A DNA stretch of 58,622 bases from Kiloniellales bacterium (lineage in GTDB: Bacteria > Pseudomonadota > Alphaproteobacteria > Kiloniellales > JAKSDN01): assembly GCA_028280455.1 (NCBI GenBank), contig JANQLT010000104.1, positions 1 to 58,622 on the forward strand, in the 5' to 3' direction. Below the pieces are notes generated by a model. That model ran no database searches, was not told where the DNA came from, and worked only from the letters and a program-made list of their open reading frames with translations. A program made the position numbers and the translations under genes. Positions 1 through 9,133 of the stretch are shown in pieces (the first letter of the stretch is position 1; the number at the start of each line of letters is the position of its first letter).

Positions 1-113
1 CTCAAAACATCTCGGTCCAAGTCTGCCTCCTTCCAAAAGACAGTCTTGAATCACAAAAGCTGCCGAGCTGGGAATCCCCTAAATGTCCACAGACCCTAGG
101 CCAGTGCGCCCCG

Positions 114-139
114 GGCCGGCCGGTTTACGTCGGCCGGCC
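114..139. other. GC-rich hairpin upstream of the DUF6898 gene
   Basis: Bases 114-122 and 131-139 form a perfect 9-bp stem of G and C only, around an 8-base loop. No T-run follows on either strand, so it does not look like a classical intrinsic terminator. The first 110 bases of the window hold no open frame I can support. Confidence 0.3.
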
Positions 140-189
140 GGGTCGTGGCGTTAGGACTTTCTTACCGCTTGGGCCGGCAGCTTGTCGGC

Positions 190-381
190 ATGCCGGCCAG
201 GCAGGAAATCCTGATCGAGTTCCGGCGGGTCGGGGCCTACATCAAGGTCTCGGCCGTCGACCCGGTAACGCTGACCGAGGTCGCCATCGTCGGCGACCCG
301 GCGCGGGGCGAGGCTGCCCTGAAACAGGCGGCGGTGCGCAAGCTCGAGTACGTCATGAACCGCAAGGCCGAGCTGCACTGA
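190..381 (+). CDS. DUF6898 family small protein
   Basis: This is a 63-residue protein of unknown function. It begins MPARQEILIEFRRVGAYIKV, continues with an 'AIVGDP' segment and ends in a short helix containing KLEYVMNRKAE, which matches the pattern I know for DUF6898, a small soluble family of Rhodospirillales. The frame stays open upstream to a GTG at 145, but I chose the ATG at 190 because family members normally begin only a few residues before EILIEF. Neither start has a strong Shine-Dalgarno sequence. There are no membrane segments or recognisable catalytic residues. The family assignment is from memory of its conserved core. Confidence 0.7.
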   Translation: MPARQEILIEFRRVGAYIKVSAVDPVTLTEVAIVGDPARGEAALKQAAVRKLEYVMNRKAELH

Positions 382-496
382 GGCCGACCGCCCGGGCAGC
401 CGGGGCCCGGCCGCAAGCCATGCGCCTGACGCCGGGCTGACCCGAGGAGCGCCGAATTCCTTTGGCCCGGGCCAGGGCTTTCGGCAGCATCGCTCG

Positions 497-1420
497 ATGC
501 GCCAGCCCAGCCTCCTTCGCTTTCCGGCGGGTCTCCAGGACGTCGAGAAGGGCATGCTCATCATGGCCTTCGCCATGCTGCTGCTGCCGGTCATGGACGC
601 CTTCGCCAAGACCCTGACCGGGTCCATGCCGGCGGGCCAGATCGCCTGGAGCCGCTTCGCCTTCCAGGTGCTCTACCTGGCGCCCTTCATGGTGGTCGGC
701 GGCGGCTTCCGCCTGGCCGGGCCGGTCTGGCTGCACGCCGCCCGGGGCGTCCTGATCGCCATGGCCACCCTGTTCTTCTTCGCCGCGCTCAAGTACCTGC
801 CGATCGCCGACGCCATCTCGATCTTCTTCGTCGAGCCGCTGATCCTGACCCTGCTGGCGGCGCTGTTCCTCGGCGAGAAGATCGGCTGGCGGCGCCTGAC
901 CGCCGTGGCCGTCGGCTTCTGCGGCGCCCTGATCGTCATCCAGCCGAGCTACGCGGTCTTCGGCTGGGCCGCCGCGCTGCCGCTGGCCGCCGCCTGCTGC
1001 TTCGCGGTCTACCTGATCCTGACCCGCCACCTGGCGCGGCGCGAGAGGGCGGCGGTGATGCAGTTCATGGCCGGGATCTTCGGCTGCCTGACCCTGTCGC
1101 TCGCCTTGCTGGTCGGCAGCCTGGCGGCGATCCCGGTGCTCGATCCGGTCTGGCCGAGCCTGCAGGGCTGGAGCCTGATGGCGGCCCTCGGCCTGGTCGC
1201 GACCATCGGCCATATCCTGGTGGTCGAGGCCTTCCGGCGGGCCGGGCCGGCCACCCTGGCGCCCTTCCAGTACCTGGAGATCATCAGCGCCACGCTGCTC
1301 GGCCTGCTGTTCTTCGGCGATTTCCCGGACGCCATGACCTGGCTCGGCATCGCCATCATCGTTGCCGCCGGCCTCTACGTCTTCCACCGCGAGCGCCGGC
1401 TGGCGCGCGGCGCGGCCTGA
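497..1420 (+). CDS. DMT-superfamily EamA transporter
   Basis: This 307-residue integral membrane protein is built of two tandem EamA repeats (roughly residues 20-150 and 160-300), giving about ten hydrophobic segments and the usual length for the family. The sequence shows the conserved EamA pattern of an Arg-containing second helix (WSRFAFQVLY) and 'FVEPLILTLLAALFLGEKI' at the end of the first repeat. EamA proteins usually export amino acids, nucleosides or other small metabolites by antiport with protons, but the substrate cannot be read from the sequence. It stands alone, tail to tail with the cupin gene that follows. An internal Met at 554 is a possible alternative start. Confidence 0.85.
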   Translation: MRQPSLLRFPAGLQDVEKGMLIMAFAMLLLPVMDAFAKTLTGSMPAGQIAWSRFAFQVLYLAPFMVVGGGFRLAGPVWLHAARGVLIAMATLFFFAALKYLPIADAISIFFVEPLILTLLAALFLGEKIGWRRLTAVAVGFCGALIVIQPSYAVFGWAAALPLAAACCFAVYLILTRHLARRERAAVMQFMAGIFGCLTLSLALLVGSLAAIPVLDPVWPSLQGWSLMAALGLVATIGHILVVEAFRRAGPATLAPFQYLEIISATLLGLLFFGDFPDAMTWLGIAIIVAAGLYVFHRERRLARGAA

Positions 1421-1444
1421 GGCCGCTGGGGCGCGGCGCAGGCC

Positions 1445-1825
1445 TCAAACGGGGTCGGTGGCGAAGACGCCCGGCATGGTGATCTCCAGGGCCTCGCAGT
1501 CTTCGCTGCAGCGCCTCAGCTCATGGGCGATGCCGGGCGGCTGGTGCACGCAATCGCCGGCCTCCAGCTCGACCTCGCCCTGGCCCTCGTACCACATCAG
1601 GCACTTGCCCTTGAGCACGTAGACCATCTGGAAGTCGACGCCGTGGCTGTGCTTGCCGGTACCGTCCTCGCAGCGCTGCGTGGCCCGGATGATCTGCGCG
1701 CCGACCGCGCCTTTCGTGGCTTCCTCGATGCCGAGCTTGCGGTACTCGAAGAAGTCCCTGAGGCCGGGATGGAATTGGCTGTCCCGGGCACGACAGACGT
1801 TGAAACTGAGGGTATTCCTGGACAT
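1445..1825 (-). CDS. Single-domain cupin protein
   Basis: This 126-residue protein is a single cupin barrel. Cupin motif 1 is visible as H59-x-H61 with Gln66 where the canonical Glu metal ligand often sits, and motif 2 as GDCVHQPPGIAHEL with His101. It probably binds one divalent metal. Such proteins range from small dioxygenases and isomerases to ligand sensors, so the role is open. The frame is open upstream to 2002, but the ATG at 1825 is preceded by a good GAGGAGA ribosome-binding site and is chosen. It diverges from the livJ-type gene, so 1826-2059 should hold promoters for both. Confidence 0.75.
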   Translation of the reverse strand: MSRNTLSFNVCRARDSQFHPGLRDFFEYRKLGIEEATKGAVGAQIIRATQRCEDGTGKHSHGVDFQMVYVLKGKCLMWYEGQGEVELEAGDCVHQPPGIAHELRRCSEDCEALEITMPGVFATDPV

Positions 1826-2059
1826 GGGCTTGCGGTCTCCTCGGTTCGGCGGCGGTTCCGGGCGCCGGTTCTGAGGAGAGGCTAGGCCGAATTCCTTAAT
1901 CCGCTGTTGACCATAATTTCCCAGTCGATTTCTGGGGTTACCGAGGCCCGGTGCCGTTTCCCGAGGGGCGAGGAATGCCGCCACGCAGTGCTGGCAAGAC
2001 ACCGGCGTTTATGTATTCTTCGGGCGTTCTACAAACCTGGCTAAGCAGGGAGGCTAGTC

Positions 2060-3244
2060 ATGTTCAGGCCTTTGATCCTAGCAATGGCGACCGCGGTCGT
2101 CGCGACCGCCGCGCAGGCTGAAGATGTCAAGATCGGCATGCTTCAGGGCTTCACCGGACCGACTGAATCGCTCGTGAAGCCCATGGCATTGGGCGGTGAG
2201 CTGGCTATGCAGGAAGTCTCGGACAGCGGCTTGTTCTTGGGCGGCAGGAAGGTCGTCTCGATCCGGGGCGACAGCACCTGCGTCGATGCGGCAGCCGCGA
2301 CGGCGGCCGCCGAGCGTCTCGTCACGTCGGAGAACGTGGTCGGGATCAACGGCGCCACCTGTTCGGGCGCGACCACCGCGGTCCTCAACAATGTCGTGCG
2401 GGCCAACGGTGTGGTGATGATCTCGCCCTCGGCGACCTCGCCGGCGCTCTCGACGATCGACGACGGCGGCTACTTCTTCCGCACCGCGCCGTCCGACGCG
2501 CGGCAAGGCGAGATCATCGCCAAGATCCTGGATCGGCGCGGCATCAAGTCGGCGGCGCTGACCTACACCAACAACGACTACGGCAAGGGTCTCGCCGACG
2601 CGATCCAGGCCGCCTACGAGAAGGCCGGCGGCAAGATCACGGCCGTCGCGGCCCACGAGGACGGCAAGGCCGACTACTCCGCGGAAGTCGGTGCGCTCTC
2701 GGCGGCCGGCGGTGACGTGCTGATCGTGGCCGGCTACCTGGACCAGGGCGGCAAGGGCATCATCCGCGCGTCGCTCGACAGCGGCGCCTTCGACAAGTTC
2801 ATCCTGCCCGACGGCATGGTCGGCGAGTCGCTGACCGACAACTTCGGCACCGAGATCGACGGCTCGATCGGCACCAACCCCGGCACGGACAGCCCGGGCG
2901 CGGGCATGCTGGCCGAGTTGGCCTCGGCCAAGGACTTCAAGGGCGACGACCCCTACGTCCCCGAGGGCTACGACGCCTCCGCGCTGCTGCTCCTGGCCAT
3001 GCAGTCGGCGAACTCGACGGACAGCGCCGTCTACAAGGACCACATCGAGAAGGTCGCCAACGCGCCGGGTGAGAAGATCTTCCCGGGCGAGCTGGCCAAG
3101 GGCCTGAAGATCCTGTCCGAAGGCGGCGACATCGACTACGTCGGCGGCTCGGCCGTCGAGCTGATCGGCCCCGGCGAGTCGGCGGGCAACTTCCGCGAGA
3201 CCGAGGTCAGGAACGGCAAGTTCGAAACGGTCAAGTATCACTAG
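2060..3244 (+). CDS. livJ: Branched-chain amino acid-type ABC transporter, periplasmic binding protein
   Basis: This is a 394-residue periplasmic binding protein of the LivJ/Leu-Ile-Val class, the capture subunit for the importer encoded downstream. A Sec signal peptide covers about residues 1-20 (cleavage after AQA). The mature protein starts EDVKIGMLQGFTGPTES, the first strand of a type I periplasmic-binding fold. Two Cys (in GDSTC and NGATC) are placed to form the disulfide common in this family. A clear GGGAGG ribosome-binding site precedes the ATG. It is the first gene of livJGFHM and is separated from livG by a strong hairpin. The ligand may be an amino acid, urea or a related amide; sequence alone does not decide. 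Confidence 0.9.
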   Translation: MFRPLILAMATAVVATAAQAEDVKIGMLQGFTGPTESLVKPMALGGELAMQEVSDSGLFLGGRKVVSIRGDSTCVDAAAATAAAERLVTSENVVGINGATCSGATTAVLNNVVRANGVVMISPSATSPALSTIDDGGYFFRTAPSDARQGEIIAKILDRRGIKSAALTYTNNDYGKGLADAIQAAYEKAGGKITAVAAHEDGKADYSAEVGALSAAGGDVLIVAGYLDQGGKGIIRASLDSGAFDKFILPDGMVGESLTDNFGTEIDGSIGTNPGTDSPGAGMLAELASAKDFKGDDPYVPEGYDASALLLLAMQSANSTDSAVYKDHIEKVANAPGEKIFPGELAKGLKILSEGGDIDYVGGSAVELIGPGESAGNFRETEVRNGKFETVKYH

Positions 3245-3270
3245 ACCATCGAACGCGAAGCCATAGCGAC

Positions 3271-3302
3271 GGGAACGGCCCGGGCTGACCCGGGCCGTTC
3301 CC
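3271..3302 (+). terminator. Perfect intercistronic hairpin between livJ and livG
   Basis: Bases 3271-3284 and 3289-3302 are perfect inverted repeats: a 14-bp GC-rich stem with a 4-base loop (CTGA). No T-tract follows, so full termination is unlikely. The position, right after the binding-protein gene, suggests an element that protects the livJ message from 3' decay or partly stops transcription, giving more binding protein than membrane subunits. Confidence 0.65.
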
Positions 3303-3317
3303 GCGGTCGCGACAGCC

Positions 3318-4109
3318 ATGCTCTCGGTCGTTGAGGTCTCCAAGTACTTCGGCGGCATCCATGCCGTCGATGGGGTCACCCTGGAGATCGAAAAGGGCTC
3401 CATCACCGGCCTGATCGGGCCCAATGGCGCCGGCAAGACGACTCTGTTCAACGTCATCGCCGGCGTGTTCCCGCCGACCTCGGGCAAGATCTATCTGGAC
3501 GGCCTCGACATCAGCGGCCTGCAGCCGCACCAGCTCTTCGCGCTGGGTCTGCTGCGGACCTTTCAGATCGCCCACGAGTTCTCGAGCCTGACGGTGCTGG
3601 AGAACCTCATGGTGGTGCCCGGCGACCAGCCCGGCGAGCAGCTCCGCCACGCCTGGTTCAACGACAAGCGGGTGCGCGAGGTCGAGCTGCGGGTTTTGGA
3701 ACGGGCGAAGGACGTCATCGACTTCCTCGAGATCTCGCACCTGACGAACGAGCTGGCCGGCAACCTCTCCGGCGGCCAGAAGAAGCTGCTCGAGCTCGGC
3801 CGCACCATGATGGTCGATCCCAAGATCGTCTTCCTCGACGAGGTCGGCGCCGGGGTCAATCGAACGCTGCTCAACACCATCGCTTCGTCCATCGAGCGGC
3901 TCAATCGCGAGCATGGCTACACCTTCTGCATGATCGAGCACGACATGAACTTCATCGGCCGGCTTTGCGATCCGGTCATCGTCATGGCCGAGGGCAAGCT
4001 GCTGACCCAGGGCACGATCGAAGAGGTGAAGAACAACGAAGAGGTCATCGAGGCCTATCTCGGCACCGGCCGCAAGCACCAGCGCCGGTCGGAGCGGGCC
4101 GAGGCATGA
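3318..4109 (+). CDS. livG: ABC transporter ATP-binding protein, LivG type
   Basis: This 263-residue ATPase is one of the two nucleotide-binding subunits of the importer. Walker A is GPNGAGKTT (about residue 35-43), the signature is LSGGQKKLLELGR, and the LivG-type insertion containing RTFQIAHEF is present. The Walker B region reads IVFLDEVGAGVN: the usual Pro after Asp-Glu is Val, while the catalytic Asp and Glu remain. The C-terminal EVIEAYLG motif is typical of LivG. Its stop codon overlaps the livF start (ATGA), indicating translational coupling. Confidence 0.92.
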   Translation: MLSVVEVSKYFGGIHAVDGVTLEIEKGSITGLIGPNGAGKTTLFNVIAGVFPPTSGKIYLDGLDISGLQPHQLFALGLLRTFQIAHEFSSLTVLENLMVVPGDQPGEQLRHAWFNDKRVREVELRVLERAKDVIDFLEISHLTNELAGNLSGGQKKLLELGRTMMVDPKIVFLDEVGAGVNRTLLNTIASSIERLNREHGYTFCMIEHDMNFIGRLCDPVIVMAEGKLLTQGTIEEVKNNEEVIEAYLGTGRKHQRRSERAEA

Positions 4110-4810
4110 GCTTCCTCTCGGCCACCAAGATGACCGGCGGCTACGGCGGCGCCGACATCATCTTCGACTGCGACATCGAGGTCGAGAAGGGCGAGATCGC
4201 CGTGGTCGTGGGCCCCAACGGCGCCGGCAAGTCGACCGCCATGAAGGCGATCTTCGGCATGCTCGACCTGCGGGAAGGCTCGGTGAAGCTCGACGGCGAC
4301 GACATCACCCACATGGCGCCCCAGGACCGCGTGCGCATCGGCATGGGCTTCGTGCCGCAGACTCGCAACGTCTTTGTCTCGCTGTCCGTGGAAGAGAACC
4401 TCGAGATGGGCGCCTTCATCCGCGACGACGATATCCGGGAGTCCAAGGAGCAGGTCTTCGAGCTCTTCCCGGTTCTCAAGGACAAGCGCAACCAATTGGC
4501 CGGCGAGCTGTCCGGCGGGCAGCGCCAGCAGGTCGCCGTCGCCCGGGCCCTGATGACGAACCCGACGCTCCTCATGCTCGACGAGCCGACGGCGGGCGTC
4601 TCGCCGATCGTCATGGACGAGCTCTTCGACCGGATCCTGGTGATCGCCGAGACCGGCATCGCGATCCTGATGGTCGAGCAGAACGCGCGGCACGCGCTCG
4701 AGATCGCCGATCGGGGCTTCGTGCTGGTGCAGGGGGGGAACCGCTACACCGATAGCGGCCAGGCGCTTTTGGCCAACGATGAAGTCCGGCGTTCCTTCTT
4801 GGGGGGATAA
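4106..4810 (+). CDS. livF: ABC transporter ATP-binding protein, LivF type
   Basis: This 234-residue ATPase is the second nucleotide-binding subunit of the importer. Walker A is GPNGAGKST, the signature is LSGGQRQQVAVARALM, and Walker B is LLMLDEPTAGVSP. The ATG at 4106 overlaps the livG stop codon, which decides the start although the frame is open further upstream. LivF and LivG form the heterodimer that drives the LivHM channel. The segment ILMVEQNARHALE near the C-terminus is the H-loop region typical of LivF. Confidence 0.92.
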   Translation: MSFLSATKMTGGYGGADIIFDCDIEVEKGEIAVVVGPNGAGKSTAMKAIFGMLDLREGSVKLDGDDITHMAPQDRVRIGMGFVPQTRNVFVSLSVEENLEMGAFIRDDDIRESKEQVFELFPVLKDKRNQLAGELSGGQRQQVAVARALMTNPTLLMLDEPTAGVSPIVMDELFDRILVIAETGIAILMVEQNARHALEIADRGFVLVQGGNRYTDSGQALLANDEVRRSFLGG

Positions 4811-4831
4811 GCCGGTGTTTCCGGGGGGTGG

Positions 4832-5842
4832 ATGGAACTACTGAACGCACTGGCCCTGTTCGCCAACTTCGTCGTCGTGCCGGCGACGGCCTACGGCGCG
4901 CAGCTCGCGCTCGGGGCCCTCGGGGTGACCTTGATCTTCGGCGTGCTGCGCTTCGCCAACTTCTCCCATGGCGAGCTGATGTCCTTCGGCACCATGGTGA
5001 CGATCCTGGCGACCTGGTTCTTGCAGGGGCAGGGCATCGGCATCGCGCCCCTGCCGACGGCCCTGCTGGCGCTCCCGGTGGGCATCGCCGTCACCGTGCT
5101 GATGGCCCTGGCGACGGACCGCTTCGTGTTCCGCTTCTATCGCCGCAAGCGCGCCAGCCCGATCGTCTTCGCCATCGTCTCCGTCGGGGTGATGTTCTTC
5201 CTGGCCGGGCTGATCCGGATCGTCATCGGGCCGGACGACCAGAGCTTCGCCGACGGCGCGCGCTTCATCATCACGGCGCGGGAGTTCCGGGAGCTGACCG
5301 GGCTGAAGGAGGGCATCGCCCTCAAGCAGACCCAGATGTTCACCCTGGTGATCGCCGTCGCCGTGGTCGCCGCGCTCTTCTGGTTCCTGCAGAACACCCG
5401 GGCCGGCAAGGCCATGCGCGCCTATTCCGACAACGAGGACCTGGCGCTGCTCTCCGGCATCAACCCGGAGCGGGTGGTCATGATCGCCTGGATCATCACC
5501 GCGACCCTGGCGACCGTCGCCGGCACGCTCTACGGCCTCGACAAGACCTACAAGCCCTTCATCTTCCTGCAGATCCTGCTGCCGATCTTCGCGGCGACGA
5601 TCGTCGGCGGGATCGGCCAGCCGGTCGGCGCCATCCTCGGCGGCTTCGTCGTGGCCTACTCCGAGGTCATGGTGACCTACGCCTACAAGAAGCTGCTGGC
5701 CTATCTCGGCCCGGAAGGCTGGGCCCCGGAGGGCCTCGTGCAGCTCCTCTCGACGGACTACAAGTTCGCCGTCTCCTTCATCATCCTGGTCGTCGTCCTG
5801 CTGATCCGGCCGACCGGCATCGTCCGCGGCAAGGTGCTGTGA
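4832..5842 (+). CDS. livH: ABC transporter permease, LivH type
   Basis: This 336-residue inner-membrane permease has about eight hydrophobic helices and the LivH-specific segment LRFANFSHGELMSFG, followed further on by the EAA-like loop with 'LLSGINPERV' that contacts the ATPases. With LivM it forms the translocation channel. The start at 4832 (MELLNALALF) lies 21 bases after the livF stop. The stop overlaps the livM start (TGATG), so the two permeases are coupled. It is slightly longer than typical LivH (about 300 residues) because of a loop around residues 125-155. Confidence 0.9.
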   Translation: MELLNALALFANFVVVPATAYGAQLALGALGVTLIFGVLRFANFSHGELMSFGTMVTILATWFLQGQGIGIAPLPTALLALPVGIAVTVLMALATDRFVFRFYRRKRASPIVFAIVSVGVMFFLAGLIRIVIGPDDQSFADGARFIITAREFRELTGLKEGIALKQTQMFTLVIAVAVVAALFWFLQNTRAGKAMRAYSDNEDLALLSGINPERVVMIAWIITATLATVAGTLYGLDKTYKPFIFLQILLPIFAATIVGGIGQPVGAILGGFVVAYSEVMVTYAYKKLLAYLGPEGWAPEGLVQLLSTDYKFAVSFIILVVVLLIRPTGIVRGKVL

Positions 5843-7140
5843 TGACGCGCAAGGTGGCCCTCTACTATTCCGTGATGGCCCTGGTGCTGGTCGCCGTCGG
5901 GATCTTCCAGAGCTGGAACGTCGCCCTGGCGATCCTCAATCTCTGCCTGATCTCGGCCATCATGACCCTGGGCGTGAACATGCAGTGGGGCTATGCCGGC
6001 CTGTTCAACGTCGGGATCATGGGCTTCACCGCCCTGGGCGGGCTCTCCGCCATGCTGGTCTCGATGCCGCCGATCGGCGAGGCCTGGTCCGTCGGCGGCG
6101 GCGGCATCGCGGTGTCCTTCGCGATCCTGGCCGCCACGGTCGTGGCCATCGTCGTCGCCCGCCGGATGCTGCTGCCCATCCTCCGGCTGCCGGCGACCCT
6201 GGCGCTCATCGTCCTCGGCTACTTCCTGATCCGCGGCCATTTCGAGGCGGCGACGGACCTGATCGAGGCGGTCGACCCGGCCCACACCGGCTATCTCGGC
6301 GGCCTGGGCCTGCCGATCGTCCTGTCCTGGGCCGTCGGCGGCCTGGTCGCCGCCGCCGCCGCCTGGTTCATCGGCAAGATCGCCCTCGGCTTGCGGGCGG
6401 ACTACCTGGCGATCGCGACCCTGGGGATCTCGGAGATCATCATCGCGGTCATCAAGTACGAGGAATGGCTGACGCGCGGCGTCAAGAACGTCACGGGCCT
6501 GCCCCGGCCGGTGCCCTACGAGGTGGAGCTGGTCGCGACGGACTGGTTCATCGACTTCGCCGACCGCGTCGGCGCGGCGGACCTGGCCGAGGCCGCCTCG
6601 ATCTTCGTCAAGCTCTGCTACGCCTCCCTCTTCGTCGCCGTCCTGGTCGTCGTCATGTGGTTCGCGGAGCGGGCCCTGAAGTCGCCCTGGGGCCGCATGA
6701 TGCGCGCCATCCGGGACAACCGCGAAGCCGCCAACGCCATGGGCAAGGACGTCACCTGGCGCCATCTGCAGGTCTTCATCCTGGGCTCCGCGACCTGCGG
6801 CATCGCCGGCGCCATGCTGACCACGCTCGACGGCCAGCTCACGCCGACCAGCTACATCCCCTTGCGCTACACCTTCCTGATCTGGGTGATGGTCATTCTG
6901 GGCGGCTCGGGCAACAACTGGGGCGCGGTGCTGGGCGGCTTCGTGATCTGGTTCGTCTGGATCCAGGCGGAGCCCCTCGGCAACTGGTTCATGCACACCA
7001 TCACCCTGCCGCTGGACGAAGGCACCTGGCTGCGCGACCACCTGATCTCCGGCGCCGCCTATACCCGGCTGCTGCTGATGGGCCTGATTCTGCTCTGCGT
7101 CATGAGGTTCGCGCCCAGGGGCCTGATCCCGGAGCGCTGA
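5842..7140 (+). CDS. livM: ABC transporter permease, LivM type
   Basis: This 432-residue integral membrane protein is the second channel subunit of the importer. It carries the LivM pattern LNMQWGYAGLFNVGIMGF near the N-terminus and RADYLAIATLGISEII with 'MRAIRDNREAANAMG', the ATPase-contact loop, in the C-terminal half. An open frame extends upstream through livH in another reading frame, but the ATG overlapping the livH stop is clearly the start. It closes the livJGFHM operon; 149 bases follow before rpiB. Confidence 0.9.
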   Translation: MTRKVALYYSVMALVLVAVGIFQSWNVALAILNLCLISAIMTLGVNMQWGYAGLFNVGIMGFTALGGLSAMLVSMPPIGEAWSVGGGGIAVSFAILAATVVAIVVARRMLLPILRLPATLALIVLGYFLIRGHFEAATDLIEAVDPAHTGYLGGLGLPIVLSWAVGGLVAAAAAWFIGKIALGLRADYLAIATLGISEIIIAVIKYEEWLTRGVKNVTGLPRPVPYEVELVATDWFIDFADRVGAADLAEAASIFVKLCYASLFVAVLVVVMWFAERALKSPWGRMMRAIRDNREAANAMGKDVTWRHLQVFILGSATCGIAGAMLTTLDGQLTPTSYIPLRYTFLIWVMVILGGSGNNWGAVLGGFVIWFVWIQAEPLGNWFMHTITLPLDEGTWLRDHLISGAAYTRLLLMGLILLCVMRFAPRGLIPER

Positions 7141-7174
7141 CGGCCAAGAGGCGCCACCCCGGGCAACAAAATCC

Positions 7175-7201
7175 TTGCTTGCTTTGCTCCCAAGATATAG
7201 G
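7175..7201 (+). promoter_or_regulatory. Weak candidate promoter for rpiB-glyA
   Basis: TTGCTT at 7175-7180 and TATAGG at 7196-7201 resemble -35 and -10 boxes, but the 15-base spacer is short. The position, 88 bases before rpiB and after the end of the liv operon, is sensible. This is only a pattern match by eye. Confidence 0.25.
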
Positions 7202-7288
7202 TGCGGGCTTTCCCGGGGTCGGACCATATGGTAACGTCCGCGCCCCTTTTCGCGCCCCCCTTCGGGGCCCTGAGAGCGGGATGCCGCG

Positions 7289-7726
7289 ATGACCGCCAAG
7301 CCGATTGCGATCGCCTGCGACCACGCGGGCTTTCCGCTCAAGCAGGCGCTCGTGGCCGAGCTCGAGGCGATGGGGGAGGCGGTGCTCGACCTGGGGACGG
7401 ACGACGCCGAGACCTCGGTCGACTACCCGGACTTCGCCGAGCGCCTGGCGCGGGCGATCAAGGAGGGGCGGTCCGAGCGGGGGATACTGGTCTGCGGCAC
7501 GGGCCTCGGGATCTCGATGGCGGCCAACCGCCATCCTTGGGTCCGCGCGGCGCCCTGCCACGACGAGACGACGGCGCGGCTGTCGCGCCAGCACAACGAT
7601 GCCAACGTCCTGGCCCTCGGGGCCCGGATCGTCGGCTTGGAGGTTGCGAAGGATTGCCTGAGGAGCTTTCTGGGCACGGCCTTCGAGGGTGGTCGCCACG
7701 AGCGACGGGTGAACAAGATGGCCTGA
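7289..7726 (+). CDS. rpiB: Ribose-5-phosphate isomerase B
   Basis: This 145-residue cytosolic enzyme interconverts ribose 5-phosphate and ribulose 5-phosphate. The LacAB/RpiB fold is shown by the N-terminal [10 protein letters not shown] (Asp11, His12), the active-site loop [13 protein letters not shown] with Cys69 as the catalytic base, and RQHNDANVL with His102. Length is normal. It lies 40 bases upstream of glyA in the same direction, an arrangement common in alphaproteobacteria (rpiB-glyA-nrdR-rib). Confidence 0.93.
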   Translation: MTAKPIAIACDHAGFPLKQALVAELEAMGEAVLDLGTDDAETSVDYPDFAERLARAIKEGRSERGILVCGTGLGISMAANRHPWVRAAPCHDETTARLSRQHNDANVLALGARIVGLEVAKDCLRSFLGTAFEGGRHERRVNKMA

Positions 7727-7766
7727 GCCTGCGGGCCGGCCTGAGACGAGGGGAGCGAAGAGCGGC

Positions 7767-9080
7767 ATGAGCAGTGCAGACGCGGCGCGCGCGGACTTCA
7801 TGGACGACGGTTTCTTCACCACGCGGCTGGCGGAGAGCGATCCCGAGCTGGCCGCGGCGATCCGCGACGAGTTGCGGCGCCAGCAGGAGCAGATCGAGCT
7901 GATCGCCTCCGAGAACATCGTCTCCCAGGCGGTGCTCGACGCCCAGGGCTCGGTCCTCACCAACAAGTACGCCGAGGGCTATCCCGGCCGGCGCTACTAC
8001 GGCGGCTGCGAGTTCGTCGACGTCGCCGAGCAGCTCGCCATCGACCGGGCCAAGCAGCTCTTCGACTGCCGCTTCGTCAACGTCCAGCCGCACTCCGGCG
8101 CCCAGGCCAACCAGTGCGTCACCCTGGCCCTGGTCAAGCCGGGCGAGACCATCATGGGCCTGGCCCTCTCGGCCGGCGGCCACCTGACCCACGGCGCCAA
8201 GCCGAACCTCTCCGGCAAGTGGTTCAACGCCGTGCAGTACGGCGTGCGCAAGGAGGACGGCCAGATCGACTTCGACGAGGTCGCCAGCCTGGCCCGCGAG
8301 CACAAGCCGAAGCTGATCATCACCGGTGGCTCGGCCTATCCGCGCTTCATCGACTTCGCCCGCTTCCGCGAGATCGCCGACGAGGTGGGCGCGCTGTTCC
8401 AGGTCGACATGGCGCACTTCGCCGGCCTGGTCGCCGCGGGCGTCCACCCGAGCCCGATGTCCCATGCCCATGTCGTGACCACGACCACGCACAAGACCCT
8501 GCGCGGCGGCCGCGGCGGCATGGTCCTGACCAACGACGAGGACATCGCCAAGAAGATCAACTCGGCGGCCTTCCCGGGCCTGCAGGGGGGCCCGCTGATG
8601 CACGTCATCGCCGCCAAGGCCGCGGCCTTCGGCGAGGCGCTGAAGCCGAGCTTCAAGCTCTACGCCCAGACCGTGGTCGAGAACGCCAAGACCCTGGCGG
8701 CGGTGATGCTGGAGAACGGCTTCGACATCGTCTCCGGCGGCACCGACACGCACCTGATGCTGGTTGACCTCAGGCCCAAGGGCCTGACCGGCAACGTCGC
8801 CGAGGAGAGCCTCGATCGCGCCGGCATCACCTGCAACAAGAACGGCGTGCCCTTCGACCCGGAGAAGCCGACCGTGACCTCCGGCATCCGGCTCGGCACG
8901 CCGGCGGCGACCACCCGCGGCTTCGGGCCGGGCGAGTTCCGCCAGGTCGGCGAGATGATCACCAAGGTGCTCGACGGTCTCGCCGCCAACGGCGCGGACA
9001 ACAACGGCGCGGTCGAGCAGGCCGTGCGCGAGGAGGTGCGGGCGCTCTGCCGGCGCTTCCCGGTCTATCCGGGCCTTTGA
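7767..9080 (+). CDS. glyA: Serine hydroxymethyltransferase
   Basis: This 437-residue PLP enzyme converts serine and tetrahydrofolate to glycine and 5,10-methylene-tetrahydrofolate, feeding one-carbon metabolism. The PLP-binding lysine is K243 in the motif [14 protein letters not shown]. Other family marks are [10 protein letters not shown] near residue 44 and [15 protein letters not shown] at 66-80. Length matches the family with a short N-terminal extension of about 15 residues. It precedes nrdR by 53 bases. Confidence 0.96.
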   Translation: MSSADAARADFMDDGFFTTRLAESDPELAAAIRDELRRQQEQIELIASENIVSQAVLDAQGSVLTNKYAEGYPGRRYYGGCEFVDVAEQLAIDRAKQLFDCRFVNVQPHSGAQANQCVTLALVKPGETIMGLALSAGGHLTHGAKPNLSGKWFNAVQYGVRKEDGQIDFDEVASLAREHKPKLIITGGSAYPRFIDFARFREIADEVGALFQVDMAHFAGLVAAGVHPSPMSHAHVVTTTTHKTLRGGRGGMVLTNDEDIAKKINSAAFPGLQGGPLMHVIAAKAAAFGEALKPSFKLYAQTVVENAKTLAAVMLENGFDIVSGGTDTHLMLVDLRPKGLTGNVAEESLDRAGITCNKNGVPFDPEKPTVTSGIRLGTPAATTRGFGPGEFRQVGEMITKVLDGLAANGADNNGAVEQAVREEVRALCRRFPVYPGL

Positions 9081-9133
9081 GGATCGAGGCCTCCGGACAG
9101 CTAGGACGCGGACCCGCAAGAGAGGTATAGGCG

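Noticed and set aside
353..1387. Long minus-strand open frame opposite the EamA gene
   Set aside because: Translation is low-complexity (Gln, Asp, Gly, Arg runs) and mirrors a membrane protein gene; it is a shadow caused by high GC at third positions.
5758..7341. 527-codon minus-strand frame opposite livM
   Set aside because: No ribosome-binding site or domain; composition is that of the antisense of a GC-rich permease gene.
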